Source: Sphingosinicella terrae (lineage in GTDB: Bacteria > Pseudomonadota > Alphaproteobacteria > Sphingomonadales > Sphingomonadaceae). Taken from it: DNA of 64,000 bases. The stretch spans positions 806,001 through 870,000 of the forward strand of contig NZ_QDFY01000001.1 of assembly GCF_003347635.1 (NCBI RefSeq). Direction: 5' to 3'. The number at the start of each line of letters is the position of its first letter. The stretch's first letter is position 1. Under the pieces are notes generated by a model that was not told the origin of the DNA, ran no database searches, and saw nothing but the letters and a program-made list of their open reading frames with translations. Both the position numbers and the translations under genes were made by a program. Positions 7,913 through 17,275 of this stretch are shown here, in pieces.

Positions 7913-8623
7913 ATGCAGGTTATGTCAGTAAGAATGGCTTTGGCGAAACTCTGCGCCTGCACTTGCGGCGGAGCGATCATCGGCGGCGGTGCCGTCCATG
8001 TCGCCGAAAACCCGCCGCAGCGGCCGGCGGTGGTCAGCCACGCAAAGGCGAAGGGGCAGGTCCGGAGCGCTCAGCGCCGCACCGTTCGCCGCACCGTCCG
8101 GCGTGTGGCCTGCGCCGCCACGCCCCAGACGGTCACCACGACGCGAACCATCGTTCCGCCGATGTTCGTGCCGCCGCCGCCGCCGCCGCCCGTCGCGGTG
8201 GCGAGCAGCGGCAGCAGCGGCGTGCCGATCGTGATCGGCGGCAGCAGCGGTGGCGGATTCGGCGGCGGCTTCTTCAGCGGCGGCTTCTTCGGCGGAAGCT
8301 CCAGCGGGGGCCGGACGACCATCAACATCTCGACGTCGAGCGGCATCGTTTCATCGAGCAGCTTCGGGGCGACGAGCACCTCGACCTCGTCGAGCACCGG
8401 CGGATCGAGCACGAGTACCAGCTCGAGCACCAGCTCCAGCACGAGCTCGAGCACCAGCTCCAGCACCAGCTCGTCGACCTCCAGCTCGACCTCGAGCGGC
8501 GGCCATGGCTCGACCTCGACCGGCGGCCATCCGGTTCCGGCACCGCCGATGCTGCTGCTCTTCGGCGCGGCGGCGGCGGCCTTGGTGGCACGGCGGCGGC
8601 TCGCCCGGCGCAACCAGGACTGA
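7913..8623 (+). CDS. serine-rich surface protein with PEP-CTERM-like C-terminus
   Basis: A 236-residue exported protein of low complexity. Order: hydrophobic N-terminus (LAKLCACTCGGAIIGGGAV), a basic stretch, a run of eight prolines, a glycine-rich block, then about 40 residues of TSSS repeats. It ends with VPAPPMLLLFGAAAAALVAR plus arginines. That C-terminus has the proline motif, hydrophobic helix and basic tail of PEP-CTERM sorting signals, though PAPP replaces PEP. Such proteins are cut by an exosortase and end on the surface or in the exopolysaccharide. No exosortase is in the window. Start ATG 7913 follows AGGAACGGG; ATG 7922 is possible. Confidence 0.7.
   Translation: MQVMSVRMALAKLCACTCGGAIIGGGAVHVAENPPQRPAVVSHAKAKGQVRSAQRRTVRRTVRRVACAATPQTVTTTRTIVPPMFVPPPPPPPVAVASSGSSGVPIVIGGSSGGGFGGGFFSGGFFGGSSSGGRTTINISTSSGIVSSSSFGATSTSTSSSTGGSSTSTSSSTSSSTSSSTSSSTSSSTSSSTSSGGHGSTSTGGHPVPAPPMLLLFGAAAAALVARRRLARRNQD
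8395..8490 (+). repeat. tandem repeat encoding (Thr-Ser-Ser-Ser)n
   Basis: Imperfect 12-base units of the form AGCTCSAGCACS repeat about eight times inside the serine-rich gene and encode alternating TSSS. The unit length is a multiple of three, so slipped-strand gain or loss of units would change protein length without a frameshift. Confidence 0.7.
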
Positions 8624-8645
8624 ACGTTCACGACGGATGAAAAGG

Positions 8646-8672
8646 GCCCCGCCGGCACGGCCGGCGGGGCCT
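8646..8672. terminator. bidirectional terminator hairpin
   Basis: GGCCCCGCCGG / CCGGCGGGGCC, an 11-base stem with a five-base loop, between the converging serine-rich gene and host-attachment gene. On the minus strand it is followed by CTTTTC, so it best serves the leftward transcript; the rightward side has only CTCTTC. Confidence 0.75.
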
Positions 8673-8694
8673 CTTCGCGTCCGCTTGGAGCCGC

Positions 8695-9171
8695 TCATTC
8701 CGCCTGCAATATCCTCTCGATCTCCTCGACCGGCATGTTGGTGAGATCCTTGGCGATTTCCCCGGACAGTCGCTTCTCCACCTCCTTGTGATAATGCTTG
8801 CGAAGCTCGCCCAGGGTCTTCGGCGGAGCGACCACGATCAAGGCGTCGAAGTCGTTCCTCAGCGCCCTCTCCTTCAGCAGCTCCGCGGCCTCCGCGGCGA
8901 ACCGGTCCTCCTGGAGCTGGTGGAAGTCGGTCTCCGAAAAAGCGCTGCGATTGTTCGCGCCGGCGCTGACCGCACTGCCGGTCCGAGGCGAGCCGGCGCT
9001 GACGAACGAGCGGCCGGGCCGATCGGTGCCCTGGACATGATCCGCGGGATTCTCCTCCTCCCGCTTCCGCTCGACTTCCAGATTCGGATACTCGCCGTCT
9101 CCTTCGTTGCGGAAGAAGAGCATCTTCCGGCCGTCGGCGACGAGAACGCAACTGTTGTGCGGGACCCGCAT
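8695..9171 (-). CDS. host attachment family protein
   Basis: A 158-residue cytoplasmic protein of the family annotated as host attachment protein. Typical features: an N-terminal strand SCVLVADGRKMLFFRN, a polar linker with DHVQGTDRPGRSF, a helix DRFAAEAAELLKERAL, then DALIVVAPPKTLGELRKHYH and a C-terminal MPVEEIERIL. The fold resembles the peptide release factor/eL30-like domains, and the name derives from an Agrobacterium mutant; a direct role in attachment is unproven. Divergent from surE. Confidence 0.82.
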   Translation of the reverse strand: MRVPHNSCVLVADGRKMLFFRNEGDGEYPNLEVERKREEENPADHVQGTDRPGRSFVSAGSPRTGSAVSAGANNRSAFSETDFHQLQEDRFAAEAAELLKERALRNDFDALIVVAPPKTLGELRKHYHKEVEKRLSGEIAKDLTNMPVEEIERILQAE

Positions 9172-9275
9172 TCTTTCCTCCTTGCGATAGCTTGTCCGGA
9201 TGAACGCGAGAACGCAGCGGATGTTGCGGGCGGCGGCCTTGCCTCGAAACGGGTAATGCCCCTAAGCCGAAGCCG

Positions 9276-10043
9276 ATGCGGATCCTCCTCACCAACGACG
9301 ACGGCGTCAATGCGCGCGGGCTGGAGGTGCTGGAAGGCATTGCTCGCGAATTCTCGGACGACGTCTGGGTCGTTGCGCCGACCGAGGAACAATCCGGCGC
9401 CGGACACTCGCTCACCCTCTCCATGCCGCTGCGCCTACGCAAGCTCGGCAACAAGCGATTCTGCGTCACCGGAACGCCGACCGACGCGGTGATGATGGCG
9501 ATCGCGTGGATCATGAAGGACGCGCCGCCCGACCTCATCCTCGCGGGCGTCAATCGCGGCGCCAATCTGGGCGAGGACGTGACCTATTCGGGCACGGTCT
9601 CGGCGGCGATGGAGGGCGCGCTCGCCGGTATCCCTTCGATCGCGCTGAGCCAGGGTTATCCCCGCGAGGGCATGGGCGATACGGTCCCGTTCGCCGCCGC
9701 CGAAGCCTGGGCGGACGAGGTGCTGCGCCCGCTGATCGGCCGGCCGATGGCGCCGCGGACGCTGGTCAACGTCAACTTCCCGGCGCTGCCGCCGAGCGAG
9801 GTGCGCGGCATTCGCGTGGTCAGGCAGGGCATTCGCGATTACGGCCGGCTCCATATCGACCGGCGCACCGATCCGCGGGGCTACAATTATTACTGGTTCG
9901 GTCTGCGTCCGGTCCTGCACACGCCGGGGCACACCACCGATCTCGAGGCGGTCGCCGATGGCTACGTTGCGGTGACGCCGCTCCATCTCGATCTCACGCA
10001 TGAAGGCTCGATGGCCGAGCTCGCGGGACGCTACGGCGCATGA
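9276..10043 (+). CDS. surE: 5'/3'-nucleotidase SurE
   Basis: A 255-residue nucleoside monophosphate phosphatase that removes phosphate from nucleotides in the cytoplasm, a survival factor in stationary phase. The N-terminus MRILLTNDDG carries the metal-binding Asp8-Asp9, EQSGAGHS holds the conserved serine, and GVNRGANLGEDVTYSGTVSA is the family core. Normal length. Its stop overlaps the start of the ion-channel gene by ATGA, which links translation of the two. Confidence 0.95.
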   Translation: MRILLTNDDGVNARGLEVLEGIAREFSDDVWVVAPTEEQSGAGHSLTLSMPLRLRKLGNKRFCVTGTPTDAVMMAIAWIMKDAPPDLILAGVNRGANLGEDVTYSGTVSAAMEGALAGIPSIALSQGYPREGMGDTVPFAAAEAWADEVLRPLIGRPMAPRTLVNVNFPALPPSEVRGIRVVRQGIRDYGRLHIDRRTDPRGYNYYWFGLRPVLHTPGHTTDLEAVADGYVAVTPLHLDLTHEGSMAELAGRYGA

Positions 10044-11125
10044 GCCTGCGCCCGACCGGGCCCGAGCTGCTGACGTTGCGCCGGAAGTCGCGAACATCCC
10101 CCTGGGTCTCGTTCGCCTGGCGGATCGCGCTGGTGGTCGTCATGCTCGTCTTCGTCGTCGCCGTTCACTGGTTCGAGCGTGACGGCCTGCGCGACAATCT
10201 CGACGGGCACATCACGTTCAGCGACGTCATCTACTTTACCGCGGTGAGCATCACGACGACCGGCTACGGCGACATCGTCCCCATCTCACCGCACACACGG
10301 ACCTTCGATGCTTTGGTGGTGACGCCGATCCGCATCTTCTTCATTCTGATCTTCCTCGGCACGGCCTATCAGTTCGTGCTGCGGCGAACCTGGGACCGCT
10401 GGATCATGGCGCGCATACAGAAGAAGCTCACCGACCATGTCGTCATCGCCGGCTTCGGCACGAGCGGCTCCGAGGCCGTCGTCGAGTTGATCGCCCGCGG
10501 CACGAAATCGGACTGCATCGTGGTCGTCGACCCGGACCCGGCGGCGATCGCTTCGGCCGAGTCGCTCGGCTGCGCCGTGCTCCAGGGTGATGCGACTCGA
10601 GACAAGACGCTGGAAGCCGTGCGGGTAGCGCAGTCGAAGGTGCTGATCATCTCCGCCGGCCGCGACGATACCTCGATCCTGATCTGCCTGACGGCCCGGC
10701 ATCTCGCTCCCGACCTCAAGATCAGCATCGCGGTGAGAGCCGAGGACAATGAGCTTCCCGCCCGCCAGGCCGGTGCCACCACCGTCATCAATCCGGTGAG
10801 CTTCGCGGGACTGCTCCTCGCCGGCTCCGCTCATGGTCCCAACATCGCCGACTATATCGCCGACCTGGCTTCGACCCAGGGCCGGGTCCGGCTGGCCGAG
10901 CGCGAGGCACGACCCGAGGAATATGGTAAGCCACTGGCCCAGATCACGACGGGACTGGGCCTTCGGGTCTATCGCAGCGGACAGCCGATCGGCTTTTGGG
11001 AACGGGATTGCGAGCAGCTCCGAGCCGGCGACCGGATCGTCGAGATTGTCCCCAGCGTCAGCCGCGAGGCCGCGTTCAAGGTGCCGCCCGGCCATGCCAA
11101 TTATACCACGCCGACGCTGAAATAG
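10040..11125 (+). CDS. two-TM potassium channel with RCK (TrkA-N/C) domain
   Basis: A 361-residue inner-membrane channel. Two transmembrane helices (about residues 25-42 and 90-108) flank the pore loop, whose filter TTGYGD is at residues 73-78. A cytoplasmic RCK domain follows, with the nucleotide-binding VVIAGFGTSGSEAV near 128 and a C-terminal TrkA-C part. Such channels gate potassium flux in response to nucleotides or calcium. Translationally coupled to surE by a four-base overlap. Confidence 0.9.
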   Translation: MSLRPTGPELLTLRRKSRTSPWVSFAWRIALVVVMLVFVVAVHWFERDGLRDNLDGHITFSDVIYFTAVSITTTGYGDIVPISPHTRTFDALVVTPIRIFFILIFLGTAYQFVLRRTWDRWIMARIQKKLTDHVVIAGFGTSGSEAVVELIARGTKSDCIVVVDPDPAAIASAESLGCAVLQGDATRDKTLEAVRVAQSKVLIISAGRDDTSILICLTARHLAPDLKISIAVRAEDNELPARQAGATTVINPVSFAGLLLAGSAHGPNIADYIADLASTQGRVRLAEREARPEEYGKPLAQITTGLGLRVYRSGQPIGFWERDCEQLRAGDRIVEIVPSVSREAAFKVPPGHANYTTPTLK

Positions 11126-11128
11126 AGA

Positions 11129-13369
11129 TCATTCGCCGGGACGGTAGGTGCGCCTCGCATTTGCCGCGACGTCGTCCGGCTCGAAATGGACCGGTCGCAG
11201 ATCGCCGGCGGCGTAGCGCGCCGCCTGGTCATTGAAATGCGGCGAGCGCGGATCGCCACTCTGGCCGCCCACGCTCACCGCCCGTGCCCGCGGGCGATCG
11301 CCGAACTCGACGACGGCGACGAAGCTGTTGCCGCTGGTGCCGTACCAGCGCCGCGTTCCCGGCCATGATCGGGCGCCAAAGGAAGCGAGCGTTCCCCACC
11401 GCGCCGACGGGAATCCGACCGGAAGGCTCGGGCCATCGTCCGTGAACGGTTGGACGATGTCGCCCGTGAGCCGCTGGAAGCGATTGATCTCGCCCCAAGG
11501 GATTCGCCAGCGGCCAAAGTCGCGCTCCAGCCGGCCGATCGCGTCGTCGAGCGCGTCGAACAGCCGCTCGGGCGGTAGCGCCGCCATCGCCTCGTAGCTG
11601 GTCATGCCGGGGCCCCAGCGGCCGTCCGACGCCCGCTCAAGCAGCGCCTCGCCCCAGAAGACCGCGAGCGAGGTCTCGACCGAGTCGGTCGACCAGCTCC
11701 GGGACCACTCGCGCAGCAGCCGCACGGGATCGGCGAGGCGGCGCCTTCGCTCGGCCGACGGATCGGCCCGGTCCCAGGCTTCGGCAAGCCTCGGGATCAG
11801 CGTCTCGAAAGCCGGCAACCAGCGATCGTAGGCCGCCTGCTGGAGCCGGTCGAGCGTCCACCCTCCGGAGCCTTCGAGCAGGCGCAGCGCATGCACGCCG
11901 CGCGGATTCTCGCCAAACATGTCCATGTATCGGGGAAAGTCGGCCGCGCGCGGACTGTGCACTCCGGCGGCCGACCAGGGGGCGTTGTTGGTGTTCTGGA
12001 TCCAGCCGTTGGACGGGTTGTGCAGCCGGGGAAGCTCGCCGAGTTCGTGCAGGCCCCGCCAGTCGGTCGCGGGATCGCTGCCGTCGACGGGTCGGGTGAA
12101 GTCGAAGCGGTCGTCGCGCCGGGGCACGAACTGGGGATGGAGATAGGCGATATTGCCGTCGGCGTCCGCATAGATGGTATTGTTCGAGCTGTTCGCCTTC
12201 AGCTCCATGACCCGCGCATAGTCCGCAAAGGTGCGCGCCTTGGTGCGCAGGAAGGACTGGCTCAGCGCCTCGACCGGCCGGTGCATCAGCGCGACGCTGA
12301 CCCACCGGTCGCCTTCCTGCCGGACGATCGGCCCATGATGGGTGTGATGAACGTCGAACCGGCGCTCCGCCCGCCCGCCTTCGGCGGTCCGGTAGGCGAT
12401 CGTCACGCTCGACGTCTCGACCGGTCGCTCCTCGCGCCCGTAGCGGTAGAAGAACCGGCCGTCGCGGCGAACGATCGTCTCGAGATACTCGTCGACGACA
12501 TCGACCCCGCTCGACGTGTGCATCCAGCCGGCGCGGTCGTTGAACCCCTGATAAACGAAGAATTGGCCCCAGGTTGCGGCGCCATAGGCGTTCAGCCCCT
12601 CCTCGCTCGTCATCTGCAGCTCGGCGCGGAAGAAGAAGCTGGTATGCGGGTTGATGAGCAGCAGCGGCCGCCCCGCCTCCGTGAGTGCCGGCGCGATGGC
12701 GATTCCGTTCGACCCGGTCGGCTCCCGGTCGGCGAGCCGTGCTTCCGGGCCCGGCGGCGCGGCGCGCCGCGCGTAGAAGGCCTCCAGCGCGGGTAAGGAT
12801 ATCCGCTCGATGTCGCCGCCGATGCTTCCTTCGGAGAAGCTCAGCGCCATCCACGGCTCGAAGCGGGTCAGAACGCGCGGGCGCACCTCGGGATGGGAGT
12901 GGAGGTAGAAATTGAGCCCGTCCGCCCAGGCGGTCATCAGCTGGCGAAGCCATTCCGGGCTGGCGGCGTAGCGCGCCCGGAGATCGGCAGGATCGATGAA
13001 CAGCCGCTGCCGAAGATCCTGCCAGACCGCCCCCTCCCCTTCGGCTTCCGCCAGCCGGCCGAGCGCGGTCAGATAGTTGGTCTCGATGCGATTGAAGTCA
13101 TCCTCGGCCTGCGCATAGATCATGCCGAACACCGCGTCGGCGTCGCTCCGCCCACGGACATGGGCGATCCCCCACTCGTCGCGCGCGATGGTGACCAGGG
13201 CGGCGTGGCGCTGCCAGCGAGCGGACTCGCTTCCGGTAGCGGACTGGGACATGCCCGGAACGGCGGCAACGGGCTGATCGGGAAGGAAGGCGAGGAAGAA
13301 CCCTACCGCAATCCCGCCCATCATGATGAGACGCACCCCGATCCTCCTCTTCGCCGCGTGCCGTTTCAC
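11129..13369 (-). CDS. penicillin acylase family hydrolase
   Basis: A 746-residue N-terminal-nucleophile amidase made as a precursor and exported. A membrane-type signal (LIMMGGIAVGFFLAFLP) is followed by the alpha part; the nucleophile is Ser220 in EPTGSNGIAIAP, where autocleavage would free the beta chain. Further hallmarks are INPHTSFFF, SSNNTIYADADGNIAY and the C-terminal YGTSGNSFVAVVEF with GGQSGDPRSPHFNDQ. The family includes penicillin G, cephalosporin and acyl-homoserine-lactone acylases; the substrate is not clear from sequence. A stand-alone gene, divergent from rimO and converging with the channel gene. Confidence 0.9.
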   Translation of the reverse strand: MKRHAAKRRIGVRLIMMGGIAVGFFLAFLPDQPVAAVPGMSQSATGSESARWQRHAALVTIARDEWGIAHVRGRSDADAVFGMIYAQAEDDFNRIETNYLTALGRLAEAEGEGAVWQDLRQRLFIDPADLRARYAASPEWLRQLMTAWADGLNFYLHSHPEVRPRVLTRFEPWMALSFSEGSIGGDIERISLPALEAFYARRAAPPGPEARLADREPTGSNGIAIAPALTEAGRPLLLINPHTSFFFRAELQMTSEEGLNAYGAATWGQFFVYQGFNDRAGWMHTSSGVDVVDEYLETIVRRDGRFFYRYGREERPVETSSVTIAYRTAEGGRAERRFDVHHTHHGPIVRQEGDRWVSVALMHRPVEALSQSFLRTKARTFADYARVMELKANSSNNTIYADADGNIAYLHPQFVPRRDDRFDFTRPVDGSDPATDWRGLHELGELPRLHNPSNGWIQNTNNAPWSAAGVHSPRAADFPRYMDMFGENPRGVHALRLLEGSGGWTLDRLQQAAYDRWLPAFETLIPRLAEAWDRADPSAERRRRLADPVRLLREWSRSWSTDSVETSLAVFWGEALLERASDGRWGPGMTSYEAMAALPPERLFDALDDAIGRLERDFGRWRIPWGEINRFQRLTGDIVQPFTDDGPSLPVGFPSARWGTLASFGARSWPGTRRWYGTSGNSFVAVVEFGDRPRARAVSVGGQSGDPRSPHFNDQAARYAAGDLRPVHFEPDDVAANARRTYRPGE

Positions 13370-13475
13370 TAGCCGCCGAGGTCGACCGTACCAAGACTGG
13401 TCGAGCGGTCAGGTGCGACAATCGAGGCACGCCCGGTGACATTTCCGAGTCGAGACACTATGTCGCGCGCCTCTC

Positions 13476-14804
13476 ATGGAAATAGAGCTTCCCTCCCCGC
13501 CCAAAGTAGGCATGGTCTCGCTCGGTTGCCCGAAGGCGCTGGTCGATTCCGAGCGCATCCTGACCAAGCTCAGGAGCGACGGCTACGCGCTCTCGCCGGA
13601 CTATGCCGGCGCCGACGTCGTGCTGGTCAATACCTGCGGCTTCCTCGATTCCGCCAAGGAGGAGAGCCTCGCCGCGATCGGCGAGGCGATTGCCGAGAAC
13701 GGACGGGTGATCGTCACCGGCTGCATGGGAAAGGAAGCGGACGTCATTCGCGCGCGCTTCCCGGACGTGCTCGCCGTCACCGGCGCCGCGCAATATGAGG
13801 AAGTGGTCGGGGCCGTCCATGTCGCGGCGCCGATGCCGCCCTCGGCCTATCTGAACCTGGTCCCCGATGCCGGCCTGAAGCTGACCCCGCGCCATTATTC
13901 CTATCTGAAGATCTCGGAGGGCTGCAATCATCGCTGCGCCTTCTGCATCATCCCCTCGCTTCGGGGGGACCTGGTCAGCCGCCGACCCGACGCGGTCCTG
14001 CGCGAGGCCGAGAAGCTGGTCGCGGCGGGCACGAGGGAGCTGCTGGTCATCAGCCAGGACACGTCGGCTTACGGCGTCGACCTCCGCCATGCCGCCTGGC
14101 CCTGGCATGGTGGCGAGGTGCGCGCCCACATGACCGACCTCGCCCGCGAGCTCGGCAGGCTCGGCGCCTGGGTGCGCCTCCACTACGTCTATCCCTATCC
14201 GCACGTCGACCAGGTCATCCCCCTCATGGCCGAGGGGCTGGTGCTGCCCTATCTCGACATCCCCTTCCAGCATGCCAGCCCGAAGGTGCTGCGCGCGATG
14301 AAGCGGCCGGGGAACGAGGCCAAGGTGCTGGAGCGGATCCGGCGCTGGCGCGACATCTGCCCGGACATCGCGATCCGATCGACCTTCATCGTCGGATTCC
14401 CCGGCGAGACCGAGGAGGATTTCGCCTACCTGCTCGATTGGCTCGACGAGGCCCAGCTCGACCGGGTCGGCGCCTTCAAGTTCGAGCCGGTCAAGGGCGC
14501 CGCGGCGAATGATCTTCCGGGCATCGTCCCCGAAGAGGTGAAGCAGGAGCGTTACGAGCGCTTCATGGCGACGAGTGCCGCCATCTCCGCCGCAAAGCTG
14601 CAGGCCAAGGTCGGCCGCAGGATCTCGGCGATCATCGACGCCGTCGGCGAGGAAGGCGGCGCGACCGGCCGCTCCAAGGCGGATGCGCCCGAGATCGACG
14701 GCGAGGTCCATCTCCGCGACGCTGGCCATCTCGCTCCGGGCGACATCGTCGAGCTTCTGGTCGAGGATGCCGACGAGCATGATCTTTACGGCGTTCCGCT
14801 CTGA
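13476..14804 (+). CDS. rimO: ribosomal protein S12 methylthiotransferase RimO
   Basis: A 442-residue radical-SAM enzyme that methylthiolates the conserved aspartate of ribosomal protein S12. The N-terminal MTTase domain has Cys18 ([11 protein letters not shown]), Cys54 (VNTCGF) and Cys83 (TGCMGKE) for one cluster. The radical-SAM motif is Cys150-Cys154-Cys157 in [16 protein letters not shown] domain follows near residue 375. [11 protein letters not shown] separates RimO from MiaB. Converges with and overlaps the lipoprotein gene by 19 bases. Confidence 0.96.
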   Translation: MEIELPSPPKVGMVSLGCPKALVDSERILTKLRSDGYALSPDYAGADVVLVNTCGFLDSAKEESLAAIGEAIAENGRVIVTGCMGKEADVIRARFPDVLAVTGAAQYEEVVGAVHVAAPMPPSAYLNLVPDAGLKLTPRHYSYLKISEGCNHRCAFCIIPSLRGDLVSRRPDAVLREAEKLVAAGTRELLVISQDTSAYGVDLRHAAWPWHGGEVRAHMTDLARELGRLGAWVRLHYVYPYPHVDQVIPLMAEGLVLPYLDIPFQHASPKVLRAMKRPGNEAKVLERIRRWRDICPDIAIRSTFIVGFPGETEEDFAYLLDWLDEAQLDRVGAFKFEPVKGAAANDLPGIVPEEVKQERYERFMATSAAISAAKLQAKVGRRISAIIDAVGEEGGATGRSKADAPEIDGEVHLRDAGHLAPGDIVELLVEDADEHDLYGVPL

Positions 14805-15352
14805 GCGTCGCGCCGGCGGCGGCTGCGCCGCATCAGCCAGAAGATCAGCGCGGCGATGGCCGCGACGAGGAAAAGCAGTCCGCCCCAGATCCAGGGTAGC
14901 GCCCGGTCGACGGCATCGAGCATCCGCAGCTCGGGCGGCGCGGTCTCGTGGGGAACGACCTGCCACTGGACGATCCGGTCTGGCCCGCCGACCGAATAGG
15001 TCTGGAAGCTGGTCACGGTCCATCGCCCCCCGCCATGGGTGACCAGGGTGAATCGCCGCTCGCGCCGGGTCGCTCCGTTGGCGACCGAAGTCGACGTCTG
15101 GAAGCTGGTGATCTCGGTCGTGCCGGCGTCCGCCGGGAACAGGGACGGCACCTGCGGTAGCTGCTTCGCGCTTTGCGCCCAGAGCTCCGGATCGAAATGC
15201 CGCTGCAGCCAGGCCTGATCGCCGCGCCGCAACCGCTCGACCACCTCCTGCGCAAAGGCGCGATCCTCCGGCGCCGTCATCGTCTCCAGGGCCCCGCGCA
15301 GCGAGCACGCGCCGGCGAGAATGGCCAGCAGACACAACAGGATTCGCCGCAT
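14786..15352 (-). CDS. lipoprotein with C-terminal membrane anchor, unknown function
   Basis: A 188-residue protein. A signal peptide ends in the lipobox LAGAC, with lipidated Cys16. The middle ([16 protein letters not shown], then [26 protein letters not shown] within two lines of strand) resembles small NTF2-like or DUF4019-like folds but I cannot name it. Residues about 153-174 form a transmembrane helix followed by an RRSRRRR tail. The dual anchor is unusual. Its 3' end overlaps the rimO end by 19 bases. Confidence 0.7.
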   Translation of the reverse strand: MRRILLCLLAILAGACSLRGALETMTAPEDRAFAQEVVERLRRGDQAWLQRHFDPELWAQSAKQLPQVPSLFPADAGTTEITSFQTSTSVANGATRRERRFTLVTHGGGRWTVTSFQTYSVGGPDRIVQWQVVPHETAPPELRMLDAVDRALPWIWGGLLFLVAAIAALIFWLMRRSRRRRDAQSGTP

Positions 15353-15388
15353 TTGAACCCCCCGTCCCGATGGTGATAGGGGACCAGC

Positions 15389-16777
15389 ATGCCAGACCTC
15401 GCCGACCTCCTCCAGCCCGACCGCGGGCAGCCGGCCACGCCGCTCCAGCTCGTCGACCGCAAGTGTTTCGACGCTTGGCTCGCGGCCCAGCCCGATCGCG
15501 CCCGCCAGGCGGCGCAGGCCCAGGGTTTCAGGGGCGACGGTTTCCAGCTCGCCGTGCTGCCGGGCGAGCGCGACGGCTGGTCGGCCGTGCTCGGAGTCGC
15601 CAATGTCGACGAGCTCAGCCCCTGGTGCCTGGCCAAGGCCGCGGAATCCCTGCCGGAAGGGACTTATCGGGTCGAGGGCCGCAGTCCCGGGCCGGCGATG
15701 CTGGGCTGGCTGCTCGGCCAGTATCGCTTCGACCGCTACCGCGTGGCGAAGGAACCGAAAGGGCCTCGCGTGCTGCTCACCGACGATCCGGCCCGGGTTG
15801 GCGAAGCCGTCGACATTGCCGGCTCGGTCTACCTGGTCCGCGATCTCGTCAACATGCCGGCAGGCGATCTCGGGCCGGCGGAGCTGCAATCGGCCGCCGA
15901 GGAGGTCGCCGCCGAATTCGGCGCACGGATCCGCACGACGACCGGCGAGGCGCTCGACTCTGGCTTCCCGATGGTGGCAGCGGTCGGCCGCGCGGCGGCG
16001 CCGGAGCGGGGACCCCGGCTGATCGAGCTGGAATGGGGCGACCAGCGCCATCCCCGCATCGCCTTGGTCGGCAAGGGCGTCTGCTTCGATTCGGGAGGCC
16101 TCGACATCAAGCCGTCCGCGGGCATGCGGCTGATGAAGAAGGACATGGGCGGGGCGGCGCACGCCCTCGCCTTGGCCCGGCTGGTGATGAAGGCGAACCT
16201 GCCGGTGCGGCTGCACCTGGTCGTCCCGGCGGTCGAGAATGCCGTTTCCGGTGCCGCGTTCCGACCGGGCGACGTGCTGCGCAGCCGCAAGGGCCTCAGC
16301 GTGGAGATCGGCAATACCGATGCGGAAGGGCGCCTCATCCTCGCCGACGCGCTCACGCTCGCCGCCGAAAGGGAGCCGGAGCTGATCCTCGATTTCGCGA
16401 CGCTGACCGGGGCGGCGCGGATCGCGCTCGGCCCCGACCTGCCGGCTCTCTTCGCCAACGAGGACAGTCTTGCCGCGACGCTGCTCGAATGCGGCACCGC
16501 CGTGTCCGATCCGCTCTGGCGGATGCCGTTGTGGAAGCCCTATGACGACATGCTGTCGTCCGACATCGCCGATCTCGGCAACGTCTCGGAGGCGCCGATG
16601 GCCGGCGCGGTCACGGCGGCCCTCTTTCTGCAGAGGTTCGTGCCGGAAGGAACGGCCTGGGCCCATTTCGACACTTTCGCATGGCGATCCGCGGCCAAGC
16701 CGGGCCGACCGAAGGGCGGCGACGCTCTCGGTCTTCGCGCCGCCTGGCAAGCGATCCGGAACCGCTATCCGCGCTAG
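15389..16777 (+). CDS. M17 leucyl aminopeptidase family protein
   Basis: A 462-residue cytoplasmic dinuclear-metal aminopeptidase that removes N-terminal residues from peptides. The metal and catalytic motifs are intact: VGKGVCFDSGGLDIKPS, KKDMGGAAHALALA and NTDAEGRLILADAL. The N-terminal domain is short, as in the PepB-like branch. Next genes are a MarR-type regulator and an NlpC/P60-like gene in the same direction. Confidence 0.92.
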   Translation: MPDLADLLQPDRGQPATPLQLVDRKCFDAWLAAQPDRARQAAQAQGFRGDGFQLAVLPGERDGWSAVLGVANVDELSPWCLAKAAESLPEGTYRVEGRSPGPAMLGWLLGQYRFDRYRVAKEPKGPRVLLTDDPARVGEAVDIAGSVYLVRDLVNMPAGDLGPAELQSAAEEVAAEFGARIRTTTGEALDSGFPMVAAVGRAAAPERGPRLIELEWGDQRHPRIALVGKGVCFDSGGLDIKPSAGMRLMKKDMGGAAHALALARLVMKANLPVRLHLVVPAVENAVSGAAFRPGDVLRSRKGLSVEIGNTDAEGRLILADALTLAAEREPELILDFATLTGAARIALGPDLPALFANEDSLAATLLECGTAVSDPLWRMPLWKPYDDMLSSDIADLGNVSEAPMAGAVTAALFLQRFVPEGTAWAHFDTFAWRSAAKPGRPKGGDALGLRAAWQAIRNRYPR

Positions 16778-16906
16778 GATCTGGCCTGGAAAAGCGGATC
16801 GTGCTTCATTTTTCAGCAGAATTCCGGATTGGTCGGAAACGAAACGGGTACTTGCTGGTTTAATTGCCGAAACGTCCTTTCCTCCAATCATTTCGGAGCA
16901 AGCGCC

Positions 16907-17275
16907 GTGTCGGAGCAAGCGCTCAGAAGCTGGATGCACACCCTGATCAACTATGTCCGGTCTGGTCAGCCGGACCTGACCAACCGGCAGATGGCCCTGA
17001 TGCTGCTCGTCTACCTCACGCCGGGTCCGCACACGGTCCGTGGCCTCGCCCATATATTGGGCGTGTCGAAGCCGGTGATCACGCGCGCCTTGAACACACT
17101 CGGCTCGCTCGGCTATCTGCGCCGCGTTCGCGATGAGACCGACCGCCGCAATGTCTTCGTCGCCAGGACCAGTGTTGGACAGGAATTCCTTGAAAGCTTC
17201 GAACGCAATCTCGAGCAGGACGGCTCCAGCAAGAAAGTCGCCCGGGAACGGGGGCTCATCCTCCAGCACGGCTGA
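16907..17275 (+). CDS. MarR-type winged-helix regulator
   Basis: A 122-residue DNA-binding protein with a winged helix. The recognition part is HTVRGLAHILGVSKPVITRALNTLG, and the wing LRRVRDETDRRNVFV matches MarR regulators. I place the start at GTG 16907, after GGAGCAAGCGCC; an ATG 26 codons upstream gives an unrelated leader. The effector is unknown. Its last 86 bases overlap the probable start of the next gene in another frame. Confidence 0.75.
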   Translation: MSEQALRSWMHTLINYVRSGQPDLTNRQMALMLLVYLTPGPHTVRGLAHILGVSKPVITRALNTLGSLGYLRRVRDETDRRNVFVARTSVGQEFLESFERNLEQDGSSKKVARERGLILQHG

